The notes: generated by a model not told the origin, from the letters alone. Shown: positions 17,213 through 26,098, counted from the first letter of the stretch. The stretch: DNA of 64,000 bases from Geobacillus thermodenitrificans subsp. thermodenitrificans DSM 465 (GCF_000496575.1 NZ_AYKT01000008.1:1-64000), one strand, 5' to 3'. Numbers and translations are program-made.

Positions 17213-20200
17213 ATGTTTTTAACGGAAGAAAAATTGGAAGCTCGTATTCATGAGTTGTCGGAGCATCGATACCGCGAGGCGATTTTGATTCCTAAGTTTC
17301 GCTTTTTGGCAGATGAAAAAGGGGAGGTGGGCGCACGTCTTCCCGAAACAAAAGAATGGGGGGAAATTACGTTAGGGGATTATTGGAGGGGAAGAGATGT
17401 CTATGCTTGGCTTCAAGCTGACATTGATATTCCAAAACAATGGATGGGAAAGGAGATAGTAGGTCTATTTGATTTTGGCAAAACCGGTGGGGGAAATAAC
17501 TCAGGATTTGAGTCACTTTTATATTTAAACGGGGTTCCGTACCAAGGTGTCGATTCCAATCACATGGAAGTATTTTTTCCGAAAGATGCGGCTGGTTCTA
17601 AATTGAGTTTAACATTTCGCCTCTGGTCAGGGCTTGAAGGGGGAGGAATTCCGAGAGCGCAGGAACATAAGATCAAACGGGCAGAGGTCGCTTGGCTGGA
17701 TGAAGTGATTGATGATTTGTTTTTTACTGGAAAAGCTATTCTTCAAACAGTGAAAATTCTTGATCGGCATTCTCCCGAACGGCAGTTGCTTCTCTCATTG
17801 TTGGATCGGGCATTTCGGCAAATTGACTGGTCAAAACCGAAATCTGACTCATTCTATCATTCTGTCGCTATCGCTCTTCAAATACTTAAAGATGAATTGA
17901 AGAAAATGGAGAAAAAACACCCGGTAACGGTTCGTTGTGTTGGACACACACATATCGATGTGGCCTGGCTTTGGCGCCTTAAGCATACAAGGGAAAAGGC
18001 GGCGAGATCATTTTCTACCGTGCTTCGACTGATGGAGAAATATCCAGAGTACATTTTTTTGCAAAGCCAGCCTCAGCTATATGAATATATTAAATCAGAT
18101 TATCCTGAAATATTCGAGCAAATTCGGAAGCGGGTTGCGGAAGGGCGTTGGGAAGCGGGAGGGGCCATGTGGCTAGAAGCGGATTGTAACATTCCCTCCG
18201 GAGAATCATTGGTGCGGCAACTACTTACAGGAACTCGTTTTTTGCGCAAGGAGTTCGGTGTAGAGTGTAAATATTTATGGCTTCCGGATGTATTTGGCTA
18301 TAACTGGGCTTTACCGCAGATTCTAAAAAAATCAGGGATTCATACATTTATGACGACGAAAATTAGTTGGAATCAATATAATCGAATGCCCCATGATACA
18401 TTCTGGTGGAGGGGAATTGACGGAAGTGAAGTTCTTACACATTTTATTACAACCCCGGAGCCGAATAAAGATTGGTGGTTTTACACTTATAACGGAGTCA
18501 TTACGCCGGAGACGGTACAAGGAATTTGGAATTCCTATAGGGATAAGGCCATTAACCAGGAGTTGCTTCTATCATATGGTTATGGAGACGGCGGAGGAGG
18601 AGTCAATAGGGAAATGCTAGAGATGCGTCGCCGTCTAAATGACATTCCTGGATTGCCAAATGTAGAAACTGGTAGGGCGGATGAGTTTTTTGAACGGTTA
18701 CATAAAAAAATAAAAGAGACCGATCAGTATGTACATGTGTGGGATGGAGAGCTTTATCTTGAGTATCATCGAGGAACTTATACAAGTCAAGCTTACAATA
18801 AGAGAATGAACCGAAAGATGGAACTTTTGTACCGGGAGACGGAGTGGATGGGGATCGTGTCAACCATGTTAAACGCTGATTGGTCCCATTATCCGTTTGA
18901 ACAGTTGAACGAAGGATGGAAGATCATTTTGCGGAATCAGTTTCACGATATCATTCCTGGTTCATCCATTCGTGAAGTGTATGAGGATAGTAAAGAGGAA
19001 TATGAAACGGCCGAAAAGTATGCATTAAGTGCTTGGGAAAATTTGAGCAAGAGTATCATAATTCAGCAAGAAGAGAGCACCGTTACAGTGTTTAACTCTT
19101 CTCCATGGGTAAGAACAGATTTCATTCGAGTTCCAGTAACTGCAGAGACCAAAAAAGGGATATGGAAGGATGGATCAGGGAAGGAGTTAAAGGCAGAAAG
19201 AGTCGGTGATCATTGGGTTGTATTAGTAGAAGATGTTCCGTCTCTAGGATTCAGTACAATTCGATTTTATGGTGAGGAATCGGGAAATACTTTGGCTCAA
19301 ACGGATCTATTCCATATTGGCTCTTCGGAAATGACTTCACCGCACTACAAAATTAAATGGAATGATAAAGGACAAATTACCTCCATTTACGACTTCGAGG
19401 CAAAACGAGAAGTCTTAGATGACGGAAAATGCGGAAACGTATTGCAAGTATTTGAGGATAAACCTCTGCGCTTTGATGCTTGGGATATTGATATATTCTA
19501 CCAAGAGAAAAAGAGGGAAGTAGAAGATTTACGACGTGTAAGTGTCAAGGAGATCACCCCGCTTTATGCCATTGTCCATTTTGAATGGGGATATATGGAC
19601 TCTTCGATTAAACAAGATATGATTGTATATGCACATAGCAGAAGAATCGATTTTAAAACAGAGGTAGACTGGAAAGAGCAAAATCAATTGTTGAAGGTGG
19701 CATTCCCTGTAAAGATTCGTTCTACGCTGGCGACTTATGATATCCAATTTGGCAATGTCAAAAGACCTACCCACTGGAACACAAGTTGGGATTATGCGAA
19801 GTTTGAAACAGTTGCACATCAATGGGCTGATTTATCGGAAACAGGATATGGGGTTAGTTTGTTAAATGATTGCAAATACGGTTATGACATTAAAGATAAT
19901 GTTATGAGGCTATCATTGATTAAATCTGCCACCTATCCAGATTACAAGCAAGATCAAGGACATCACATTTTCACTTATTCCTTACTTCCGCATGTGGGCG
20001 ATTGGGTAGAAGGACAGACAGTAAAAGAAGCGTGGTATTTGAATAATCCGTTGACTTACAGGATAGGGCAACCCGTTAAAGAAACATTTTCATTATTTCG
20101 TGTTGATGCAAATAACATCATGATTGATGCTGTCAAAAAAGCGGAAGATACCAATCAAATTGTTCTTCGTTTACATGAATTTACAGGGAGAAGAGGCAAA

Positions 20201-20347
20201 GTGTGTATCACCAGTGACTTGTCTATCACTGCCTGGCAAGAGTGTGACCTTATGGAAAGAGGGATAGGGGAGAAGAAGACAGATGCGACATTGGAGTTTG
20301 ATATCAATCCATATGAAATTAAAACATTTCTTATCGATTTAAAGTAG
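17213..20347 (+). CDS. Alpha-mannosidase, glycoside hydrolase family 38
   Basis: Large cytoplasmic glycosidase (1044 residues, usual for bacterial GH38) that hydrolyses alpha-mannosidic bonds with retention of configuration. The zinc-binding HTHIDVAW motif lies at about residues 245-252, the catalytic nucleophile Asp is in WLEADCNIPSGES (about Asp324), and the late zinc His is in RNQFHDIIPGSSI. The C-terminal third forms the beta-sandwich domains. ATG 17213 follows AAAGGAGAG. There is no signal peptide, so it acts on imported mannosides delivered by the adjacent ABC system. A strong terminator follows. Whether it prefers alpha-1,2, -1,3 or -1,6 bonds cannot be judged. Confidence 0.93.
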   Translation: MFLTEEKLEARIHELSEHRYREAILIPKFRFLADEKGEVGARLPETKEWGEITLGDYWRGRDVYAWLQADIDIPKQWMGKEIVGLFDFGKTGGGNNSGFESLLYLNGVPYQGVDSNHMEVFFPKDAAGSKLSLTFRLWSGLEGGGIPRAQEHKIKRAEVAWLDEVIDDLFFTGKAILQTVKILDRHSPERQLLLSLLDRAFRQIDWSKPKSDSFYHSVAIALQILKDELKKMEKKHPVTVRCVGHTHIDVAWLWRLKHTREKAARSFSTVLRLMEKYPEYIFLQSQPQLYEYIKSDYPEIFEQIRKRVAEGRWEAGGAMWLEADCNIPSGESLVRQLLTGTRFLRKEFGVECKYLWLPDVFGYNWALPQILKKSGIHTFMTTKISWNQYNRMPHDTFWWRGIDGSEVLTHFITTPEPNKDWWFYTYNGVITPETVQGIWNSYRDKAINQELLLSYGYGDGGGGVNREMLEMRRRLNDIPGLPNVETGRADEFFERLHKKIKETDQYVHVWDGELYLEYHRGTYTSQAYNKRMNRKMELLYRETEWMGIVSTMLNADWSHYPFEQLNEGWKIILRNQFHDIIPGSSIREVYEDSKEEYETAEKYALSAWENLSKSIIIQQEESTVTVFNSSPWVRTDFIRVPVTAETKKGIWKDGSGKELKAERVGDHWVVLVEDVPSLGFSTIRFYGEESGNTLAQTDLFHIGSSEMTSPHYKIKWNDKGQITSIYDFEAKREVLDDGKCGNVLQVFEDKPLRFDAWDIDIFYQEKKREVEDLRRVSVKEITPLYAIVHFEWGYMDSSIKQDMIVYAHSRRIDFKTEVDWKEQNQLLKVAFPVKIRSTLATYDIQFGNVKRPTHWNTSWDYAKFETVAHQWADLSETGYGVSLLNDCKYGYDIKDNVMRLSLIKSATYPDYKQDQGHHIFTYSLLPHVGDWVEGQTVKEAWYLNNPLTYRIGQPVKETFSLFRVDANNIMIDAVKKAEDTNQIVLRLHEFTGRRGKVCITSDLSITAWQECDLMERGIGEKKTDATLEFDINPYEIKTFLIDLK

Positions 20348-20366
20348 TATAGCAAACGATTGCTAT

Positions 20367-20416
20367 ATCCCCTTATGGGCATTGGAGTTTCTCTATGACC
20401 ATAAGGGGGTATTTGT
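20367..20416 (+). terminator. Terminator of the alpha-mannosidase operon
   Basis: Stem ATCCCCTTATGG (20367-20378) / CCATAAGGGGGTAT (20399-20412), one bulge, loop of about 20 bases, then TTTG. It ends the importer and mannosidase transcript. Confidence 0.7.
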
Positions 20417-20419
20417 ATA

Positions 20420-20777
20420 TCCGCGTTGTTTTATGTTCCCGAGTTCGAGAGTCACTATGGACAGATGTTTCGCATCCATTTCATGACGACTCTCATAGGA
20501 AAGATGGCAACCATCTGATTCGAGTTATGTTTAAGAGGGGCATCTTTAACGGTCGATCACAGGACTCCTGTTGTTCGCAGCGGGATAAATAAAGAGGAAA
20601 ATTTATGTAAGCCAGTGATTTTCAAAATTGTGAAAAAGGTCTATATATGGAGAATACGTGATGAAAATCAAAAAGTGTAAATTTTTAAGAGAGCATGGAA
20701 TGATTATTTAATAAGCTATAAAATAGATGCGTATATATCTCTTATCTACATCATATTGAAAAAAGGAGAATTAAAAA
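20420..20777. other. Intergenic region with several short hairpins
   Basis: No credible gene. It contains GAGAGTC/GACTCTC (20447-20453 and 20488-20494), AGATGG/CCATCT (20502-20516) and the 13-base palindrome ACAGGACTCCTGT (20559-20571). The last 180 bases are AT-rich and probably hold the promoter of the downstream transporter. The hairpins may be an insertion-element remnant or a structured leader; nothing decisive is visible. Confidence 0.3.
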
Positions 20778-22019
20778 ATGAAAAAGCTAAAAGCCTATCG
20801 TTTTTCTATTATCCTCCTATTATCCATTGCTATTGGTGCAATGATAGGGATAACTTTGAAAGAAAAAGCGGTCGTATTGAAACCGATTGGTGACGTTTTT
20901 CTCAATCTGTTATTTACGATCGTTGTTCCTTTGATTTTCTTTACGATTTCTTCTTCGATCGCGAATATGAATGGCGCGAAACGATTAGGAAAAATAATGA
21001 GCAGTATGTTAGGGACATTTCTTTTTACTGGGTTAGTTTCTGCCATTTATATGCTTATCATTGTCAAATTGGTTCCGCCAGCTGAAGGAGTTACACTAAA
21101 ATTAGTGAAACCGGAAACACCTGAAGAAGTTAGTTTGGCAGAACAAATTGTCAAAACGTTTACAGTATCCGATTTTGTTGAGCTCTTTTCAAGAAGTAAT
21201 ATGTTGGCGCTTATCGTCATCTCCATTTTCGTCGGATTTGGTGCTCAATTGGCTGGCGAACGTGGAAAAGCATTTACAACATTCTTGACATCTGGATCTG
21301 AAGTAATGATGAAAGTCGTTTCTATTATAATGTATATCGCCCCAATTGGGCTGGGTGCCTATTTTGCTACTTTGATTGGAGAATACGGGCCGCTACTTTT
21401 AGGATCTTATGTGAAAGCTGGTGCTGCATATTATTTAGGTTCACTGGCGTATTTCTTTATCGCTTTTACTATTTATGCGTTTATGGCTGGAAGAAAACAA
21501 GGAGTAAAAATCTTTTGGAGAAATATGTTAACCCCTACGATTACTTCCCTGGCAACTTGCTCGAGTGCCGCTACCATTCCGGCGAACTTAGAAGCTTCGC
21601 AAAAAATGGGGGTTAATAAAGATATTCGCGAAACAGTGATTCCGCTCGGAGCAGCTTTACATAAAGATGGATCTGTAATGGGTGGGGTTTTGAAGATCGC
21701 ATTTCTTTTTGGTATCTTCAATATGAATTTTTCGGGATTAGGAACGTTATCTCTTGTGATAGGTATTTCTTTATTGGTTGGTGTCGTAATGGGGGCAATT
21801 CCAAGTGGCGGAATGATCGGAGAAATGTTGATCCTAACGCTGTTTGGATTCCCTCCGGAAGCACTACCTATCATTGCTGCGATTAGCACCTTAATTGACC
21901 CACCTGCTACAATGTTGAATGCCAGTGGAGATAATGTTACAGCTATGATGGTCTCTCGTTTGGTTGAGGGGAAAAATTGGATAAAAACAGCGGAAAAAGT
22001 AGAATTAAAAGGAGCTTAA
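20778..22019 (+). CDS. Dicarboxylate/amino acid:cation symporter (DAACS, GltT/DctA family)
   Basis: Membrane transporter of 413 residues. It has the DAACS signatures TCSSAATIPANLEASQKMGV (serine-rich re-entrant loop HP1), GAALHKDGS, and DPPATMLNASGDNVTAMM (HP2 and helix 8, substrate and sodium site). Typical members import glutamate, aspartate or C4-dicarboxylates with sodium or protons. ATG 20778 follows AAAAGGAG. It stands alone between the mannosidase operon and a decayed region, with its own terminator overlapping the stop codon. Substrate is not determined; the DNVTAMM end departs somewhat from the usual Arg/Asp pattern of glutamate carriers. Confidence 0.88.
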   Translation: MKKLKAYRFSIILLLSIAIGAMIGITLKEKAVVLKPIGDVFLNLLFTIVVPLIFFTISSSIANMNGAKRLGKIMSSMLGTFLFTGLVSAIYMLIIVKLVPPAEGVTLKLVKPETPEEVSLAEQIVKTFTVSDFVELFSRSNMLALIVISIFVGFGAQLAGERGKAFTTFLTSGSEVMMKVVSIIMYIAPIGLGAYFATLIGEYGPLLLGSYVKAGAAYYLGSLAYFFIAFTIYAFMAGRKQGVKIFWRNMLTPTITSLATCSSAATIPANLEASQKMGVNKDIRETVIPLGAALHKDGSVMGGVLKIAFLFGIFNMNFSGLGTLSLVIGISLLVGVVMGAIPSGGMIGEMLILTLFGFPPEALPIIAAISTLIDPPATMLNASGDNVTAMMVSRLVEGKNWIKTAEKVELKGA

Positions 22020-22034
22020 ACAGCTCCTTTTAGT
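22007..22034 (+). terminator. Terminator overlapping the transporter stop codon
   Basis: Perfect 9-bp stem AAAAGGAGC (22007-22015) / GCTCCTTTT (22023-22031); the TAA stop lies in the loop. The weak T-run is within the second arm. Confidence 0.6.
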
Positions 22035-22105
22035 GTATTTCCGTACATGCATTCCCGATGATATATCGGCTTTGGAAAATGGGGGAATTTGAATGCCTCT
22101 TTGTT

Positions 22106-22237
22106 CTAATTTTTTTGAGTAAATAGTTCCTCTTTGATATCTGAACCTTGAACTTCATATCTATTATCGAATAAGATTTGCGCCAAGCTGTTCATTCTTG
22201 AACCTTTTATCCTGATGAAGTGAAATTTTTCTTTCAA
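22106..22237 (-). pseudogene. Relic of the MurC N-terminus (UDP-N-acetylmuramate-alanine ligase)
   Basis: A 43-codon minus-strand frame from TTG 22237, with GGAGGA just upstream, reads [20 protein letters not shown], then [13 protein letters not shown]. This matches the MurC N-terminus, normally [20 protein letters not shown] and VQGSDIEK-IFTQ. Key glycines of the nucleotide-binding turn are replaced by Arg, and the frame ends in TAG after 43 residues, so it cannot be functional. The real murC must lie elsewhere. Confidence 0.65.
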
Positions 22238-22347
22238 CACGTATTCCTCCAATGCTTGCGGAGATTTGAGATTCAACATTGAAAAGAAAAGGTTTTTCCT
22301 GAGTATTGACGAAAAAATAACTGATACACAAGAGAGGTGACAATATA

Positions 22348-22461
22348 TTCAAACTTAAAATTTTAGAACCCAGAGAATTCTATGATTATCTAAAGCAAAA
22401 ACATATTGAACAAAATGAGCAAATTTTTACTTTTTGCACATATCCAACATTGGAGGGTTAA
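22348..22461 (+). pseudogene. Short unidentified coding relic or leader ORF
   Basis: A 37-codon frame with protein-like composition (LKILEPREFYDYLKQKH) ends at TAA 22461, preceded by AGAGAGGTGA but with no standard start codon in frame (ATA at 22345 is the nearest). It stops 5 bp before the next small ORF, whose ribosome site it overlaps. I do not recognise it. Confidence 0.25.
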
Positions 22462-22465
22462 TAAG

Positions 22466-22627
22466 TTGAGATGGATTTTGGCTATCATATTGGTTTTGAT
22501 TGGGGCTTTTTTGTTTTCATTGACCATTGATCAAATGAGCAATATAGGTCACATCATTATGAGAATTGTAGGATTTGGAAGTATTTTTGTTGCTGGTTTC
22601 ATTGTTAGGGGGAAGAAAGAAGAATAA
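22466..22627 (+). CDS. Small membrane protein, unknown function
   Basis: A 53-residue product starting at TTG 22466 with GGAGGG 8 bp upstream; an ATG further up (22406) has no ribosome site. It has two hydrophobic helices (RWILAIILVLIGAFLFSL and MRIVGFGSIFVAGFIV) and a charged tail GKKEE. I recognise no family. It lies in a decayed region between the DAACS transporter and a transposase relic, so it may be a surviving or a stranded gene. Confidence 0.45.
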   Translation: MRWILAIILVLIGAFLFSLTIDQMSNIGHIIMRIVGFGSIFVAGFIVRGKKEE

Positions 22628-22680
22628 TAAATAGTCAACTTTTTAATTAACAATGGTTTATTTAAGGAGACTGAAATAAA

Positions 22681-22746
22681 ATGCGAAAACGCTTATACGG
22701 TTTTTTAGTATACACCCAATCAGGAGCAATTCTTGAACAAGATTGA
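22681..22746 (+). other. Micro-ORF of 21 codons with a strong ribosome site
   Basis: ATG 22681 follows AAGGAGA with 10-bp spacing; the product MRKRLYGFLVYTQSGAILEQ plus one residue is unrecognised. It may be the N-terminus of a gene cut by the insertion that left the transposase relic downstream, or a real small protein. Confidence 0.25.
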
Positions 22747-22940
22747 ATGTTCAACGAGGTGATCGCCGCTTTCAATATTCAAAACGAAGGGATGAGACGT
22801 TTCAACGTTGGGCAGCGGAGGGGGGGAGCTTGGTCTATTTCCTCTCAGTGGAGAGAATGATCCACACATCTCACGCCTTTAGTCGGGTGGAGTGTTAAAG
22901 TGACTTATTCTCCCAAGTCCGATAGTCACTAGGCAAACAA

Positions 22941-22981
22941 AATGCCTCTCGTCCCTTGATACAAAAGGAACGAGAGGCATT
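22941..22981 (-). terminator. Strong hairpin, likely terminator of the decayed transposase
   Basis: AATGCCTCTCGT (22941-22952) / ACGAGAGGCATT (22970-22981) is a perfect 12-bp stem with an inner CC/GG. On the minus strand it is followed by TTGTTTG. It sits downstream of a minus-strand transposase relic, as insertion-sequence terminators do. Confidence 0.5.
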
Positions 22982-23062
22982 CGGGCGTGTGAGGGGAGAT
23001 GCCTGGAATCTTCAGTGATGATTCTAGCCCTATAGCCGCAAAGAGTTGCGCTTATTTGGCTG

Positions 23063-23442
23063 TCAGTTCAACCCGTTGATACAGGTCGCTGTTTTTGGAA
23101 GAAAAATGTCCATGCATAAGACACTAGTGTTCGTCTCTGACATTTGGCCACGATTCATGAGTTTGGATTTCCGCGATCCGAACCAACAAGAGAGCCAGCC
23201 GACTAAGAAGGCATATGTGCTCGAATGCGGTCTTCCAAACGGATGAGCCATGCAGGCGTTGCTTGAGTGTCGACGTCAACATTCGAAAGGCCTGTTCGAT
23301 ATTCAACGGTTGCTTATCCTCTGACATCCTCAGACAAAAAAATGTGGTCCATCACGATGATCACATCCCCAAGCTTTTAGTCAATCAAGTCTTGTTTTAC
23401 CTGTTTGACGTCATGTCCATTGTGTTGTCGCGCCATACCTAA
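23063..23442 (-). pseudogene. Degraded transposase C-terminus (IS4/IS1634-like)
   Basis: On the minus strand, LNIEQAFRMLTSTLKQRL followed by a hydrophobic LLSRLALLLVRIAEIQTHES resembles the C-terminus of IS4/IS1634-type DDE transposases, where a final catalytic Glu lies in IEE-FR-LKS-L. The reading then shifts frame near 23200. The rest of the 22750-23600 stretch shows no intact gene and is probably more of the same decayed element. Confidence 0.5.
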
Positions 23443-23612
23443 GCGAGAATGAAGATTCCTTCCCACATGGTAGCTGGTCCAATAACGATTGAACCTGAGT
23501 AGGGGCGTTGATCTTTCGCAAATCCTTGCTTTTATTGCATTCCTTCAACAAGCTTGCATAGTCTCTTTTGAGCTAATTATCATTTAATTTTGAAAGTAGA
23601 TGCAATTAGATA

Positions 23613-23703
23613 TTGACTTCGAAATATTTCGATAAGTATAATAGCAGCAAGGAAAGCGTTTACCTAGAAAGCTACGTCTAGTTAGGGTAAGCGCTTAACC
23701 TAA
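23613..23703 (+). promoter_or_regulatory. Promoter with two tandem IolQ-type operators
   Basis: A sigma-A promoter reads TTGACT (23613-23618), 18 bp, TATAAT (23637-23642). Immediately downstream are GGAAAGCGTTTACC (23651-23664) and a near-perfect 22-bp palindrome centred on GTAAGCGCTTAAC (23682-23703). Binding there would block transcription of the two following dehydrogenase genes. The sites match those before the ABC importer and iolG. Confidence 0.75.
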
Positions 23704-23734
23704 CAATGGATAAAATGTTAAAAGGCAGGTCAAG

Positions 23735-24787
23735 ATGATGGAGAAAGTAAAAGTGGGGATTGTAGGTTTAGGGAGATTAGGTAGAAGGCATGCGGAAAAT
23801 TTAGCGTTCAGAATTCCGAATTGTGAGTTATTGGCTGTTTGTAGTGTAAATGCGGAAGAAGTTGAACAGGTCCAACACGATTGGAATATTAAGTACGGTT
23901 ATACGGATTTTGATAGGATGTTGGAAAATAAGGAGTTAGATGCCATTTTTATTTCGTCTCCGTCTGGGTTTCATTGTGAGCAAATTCAGAAGGCATTAAA
24001 TGCAGGTTTTCATGTTTTTTGTGAGAAGCCGCTCGGATTATATTTAGAGGAAGCCTTGTTGGTTCAAGAGGTCGTTCGGAAGCACAAAGATAAGGTCTTT
24101 ATGATTGGTTTCATGAGGAGATACGATAAGTCTTATGCTTATGCGAAAAAGAAAATTGAGGAAGGGAAAATTGGAGAGCCGATTTTAATTCGCTGTTATA
24201 GTCTTGATCCGGCGAAGGCAATTCGTGGGTTTATGCAGTTTGCAAAGAGTAATTACAGTGGTGGGTTGTTCTTGGATATGGCCATCCATGACTTGGATTT
24301 GGCTCGTTGGTACTTAGGGGCTGAGGCGAAACAAGTATGGGCTGTCGGAGGGGCTTATGCTCATCCGGAGTTTAGGGAACTAAATGACGCAGAAACTGGA
24401 GCTGTGTTAGTAAAGTTCGAAAACGATAAAATCGGTATTTTTGTTGCCGGCCGAAACTGTGCGCACGGGTACCATATCGAGACAGAAATCATTGGTACGA
24501 AAGGAACATTAAGGATCGGAACAATTCCTGAAAAAAATATGGTCACTGTCTTTGATGAAAACGGTGCTATCAAAGAATGCTCAGATGGGTTTTTAGAGAG
24601 ATTTGAGCAGGCGTATTTAAGTGAGGCTGAAGAGTTCATTTCATGTATTAGGGAGAATAGACAGCCAAAGGTCACTGTAGAAGACGGGGTAATTTCAACA
24701 GCTCTTGGTTATGCATGTAAGAAATCATTTGAAACAGGAGAACTGGTTAATGTTGAATCTCTGATGAACACGGTTGCTTCCTCTTAA
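23735..24787 (+). CDS. Gfo/Idh/MocA oxidoreductase, putative inositol 2-dehydrogenase
   Basis: NAD(P)-dependent dehydrogenase of 350 residues. It has an N-terminal Rossmann fold (VGIVGLGRLGRRHAENL), the family EKP motif (VFCEKPLG) and the catalytic-region motif GGLFLDMAIHDLDLARW, which is the IolG-type D-x3-H-D pattern. ATG 23735 (or the adjacent 23738) follows AAAGGCAGG. It is under the same operator type as the iol genes and its motifs resemble iolG in this window, so oxidation of an inositol isomer (myo-, scyllo- or chiro-) is likely. Which isomer is unknown. Confidence 0.8.
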   Translation: MMEKVKVGIVGLGRLGRRHAENLAFRIPNCELLAVCSVNAEEVEQVQHDWNIKYGYTDFDRMLENKELDAIFISSPSGFHCEQIQKALNAGFHVFCEKPLGLYLEEALLVQEVVRKHKDKVFMIGFMRRYDKSYAYAKKKIEEGKIGEPILIRCYSLDPAKAIRGFMQFAKSNYSGGLFLDMAIHDLDLARWYLGAEAKQVWAVGGAYAHPEFRELNDAETGAVLVKFENDKIGIFVAGRNCAHGYHIETEIIGTKGTLRIGTIPEKNMVTVFDENGAIKECSDGFLERFEQAYLSEAEEFISCIRENRQPKVTVEDGVISTALGYACKKSFETGELVNVESLMNTVASS

Positions 24788-24866
24788 GTCTCAGACACTG
24801 CTTATAAGCACCTATATATGTGCTTATCAAAGACAACGCTATTACATAAACGGGAGGATAGATAGG

Positions 24867-25856
24867 GTGAGAATACGTTGGGGGATATTGGGTGCGGCTA
24901 ATATTGCGTACGACCAACTAGTACCTGCATTACGTCGTTCCAACCGCGCCATAGTATCGGCTGTTGCTTCGAAAAGCAAGCGGAAGGTAGAACGGTTTCA
25001 AGTGCCGACCATCTATGAAAGCTATGAAGAACTGTTACAATCTCCAACCATAGATGCCGTTTATATTCCGCTTCCAAATGCTCTCCATGCTGAATGGGCA
25101 ATAAAGGCGATGAATTGTGGAAAGCATGTTTTGCTAGAAAAACCTGCAGCGTTGACGGAGTCAGAGATGATAGAGATGAAGACGGCGGCCGAGAAAAACG
25201 GGGTCGTCTTTATGGAAGCATTTATGTATCAATTTCATAGACAGCATAAACGCATGAAAGAACTGCTTGAATCAGGGATTATAGGAGAATATCGACATGT
25301 AAAAGCGCATTTTTCATGGATGTTGCGGGATCGCGAGGACATACGATTGAAGCCGGAACTGGGCGGGGGAGCCATGCGCGATGTTGGATGTTACGGATTG
25401 CATGTTGTCACCCAAATCGTCGGCCTTAAGCCTATAAAGATTTCTATGTTTGGAAAGATTCATCCTGAATTCGGCGTTGATACTACATCAACTTGTACGT
25501 TGATTGATGAGAAAAATCGCACAGCAGAGATTTCTGCTTCGATGGAGCTACCGTTTATCAATCGTTATGAAATTATCGGTTCGAATGGTTCGATCATTGT
25601 GGATTCCGCTTTCCGCCCCGACGTGTCAAATGATGGGTTTGGTAAGATTACCGTAAGAGATGAAAATAGTCATGTGATTTTCTTTGAAAGAATTAAGGAT
25701 GATCAATATTTAAACCAGGTAGAACATTTCCACGATTGCGTTCTCGAAAACAAAGAGCCGATATACAATGCTAGTCACTCGTTAGAAATGGCTCTTTATT
25801 TGGAAAAAGGCTATCAGTCACTTGAAAATCACTCGATAGTGATGGATGTGAAATAA
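24867..25856 (+). CDS. Gfo/Idh/MocA oxidoreductase, second gene of the operon
   Basis: NAD(P)-dependent dehydrogenase (329 residues) with the Rossmann motif RWGILGAANIAYDQLVPAL, the EKPAAL motif, then MEAFMYQFH and GGGAMRDVGCYGLHV. These differ from iolG and are closely shared with the oxidoreductase at 59144 (MEAFMYQFHPQH, GGGSLFDVGCYCVH), so the two are paralogues of a subgroup related to glucose-fructose or 1,5-anhydrofructose-type reductases. GTG 24867 follows GGGAGGAT; the frame opens earlier at 24774 inside the preceding gene. It is likely co-transcribed with the gene upstream under IolQ-type control. Substrate unknown. Confidence 0.8.
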   Translation: MRIRWGILGAANIAYDQLVPALRRSNRAIVSAVASKSKRKVERFQVPTIYESYEELLQSPTIDAVYIPLPNALHAEWAIKAMNCGKHVLLEKPAALTESEMIEMKTAAEKNGVVFMEAFMYQFHRQHKRMKELLESGIIGEYRHVKAHFSWMLRDREDIRLKPELGGGAMRDVGCYGLHVVTQIVGLKPIKISMFGKIHPEFGVDTTSTCTLIDEKNRTAEISASMELPFINRYEIIGSNGSIIVDSAFRPDVSNDGFGKITVRDENSHVIFFERIKDDQYLNQVEHFHDCVLENKEPIYNASHSLEMALYLEKGYQSLENHSIVMDVK

Positions 25857-25860
25857 AAAT

Positions 25861-26060
25861 ATAGAAAGCGCTTAATCTATCGTTAAAACGCATCACTTAG
25901 GAAAATAAAACTCACGTGTAACGCGAGCTATTTATGGGATCATTCTTTCTCGAAAACGGTTGATGGTTTAAAAATTCTAAAAAATACTTTTAAAAATAGT
26001 TGAAAAAGTAAGATAAGTTCATTTATAATTTAATCGTAAATAAGGAAAGCGCTTTCCTTA
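25861..26060 (+). promoter_or_regulatory. ABC-importer promoter with two IolQ-type operators
   Basis: Operators lie at 25861-25880 (ATAGAAAGCGCTTAATCTAT) and 26041-26060 (TAAGGAAAGCGCTTTCCTTA, a perfect 20-bp palindrome). Between them is a sigma-A promoter: TTGAAA (26000-26005), 18 bp, TATAAT (26024-26029). Operators 180 bp apart on both sides of the promoter suggest repression by looping. Confidence 0.78.
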
Positions 26061-26098
26061 AGGGAGGATGTGGCAGATTGCCAGAAAGGGGTCAGTAT

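Noticed and set aside
23046-23442. Plus-strand ORFs at 23046 and 23215
   Set aside because: They are shadows of the minus-strand transposase relic and have no ribosome sites or family features.
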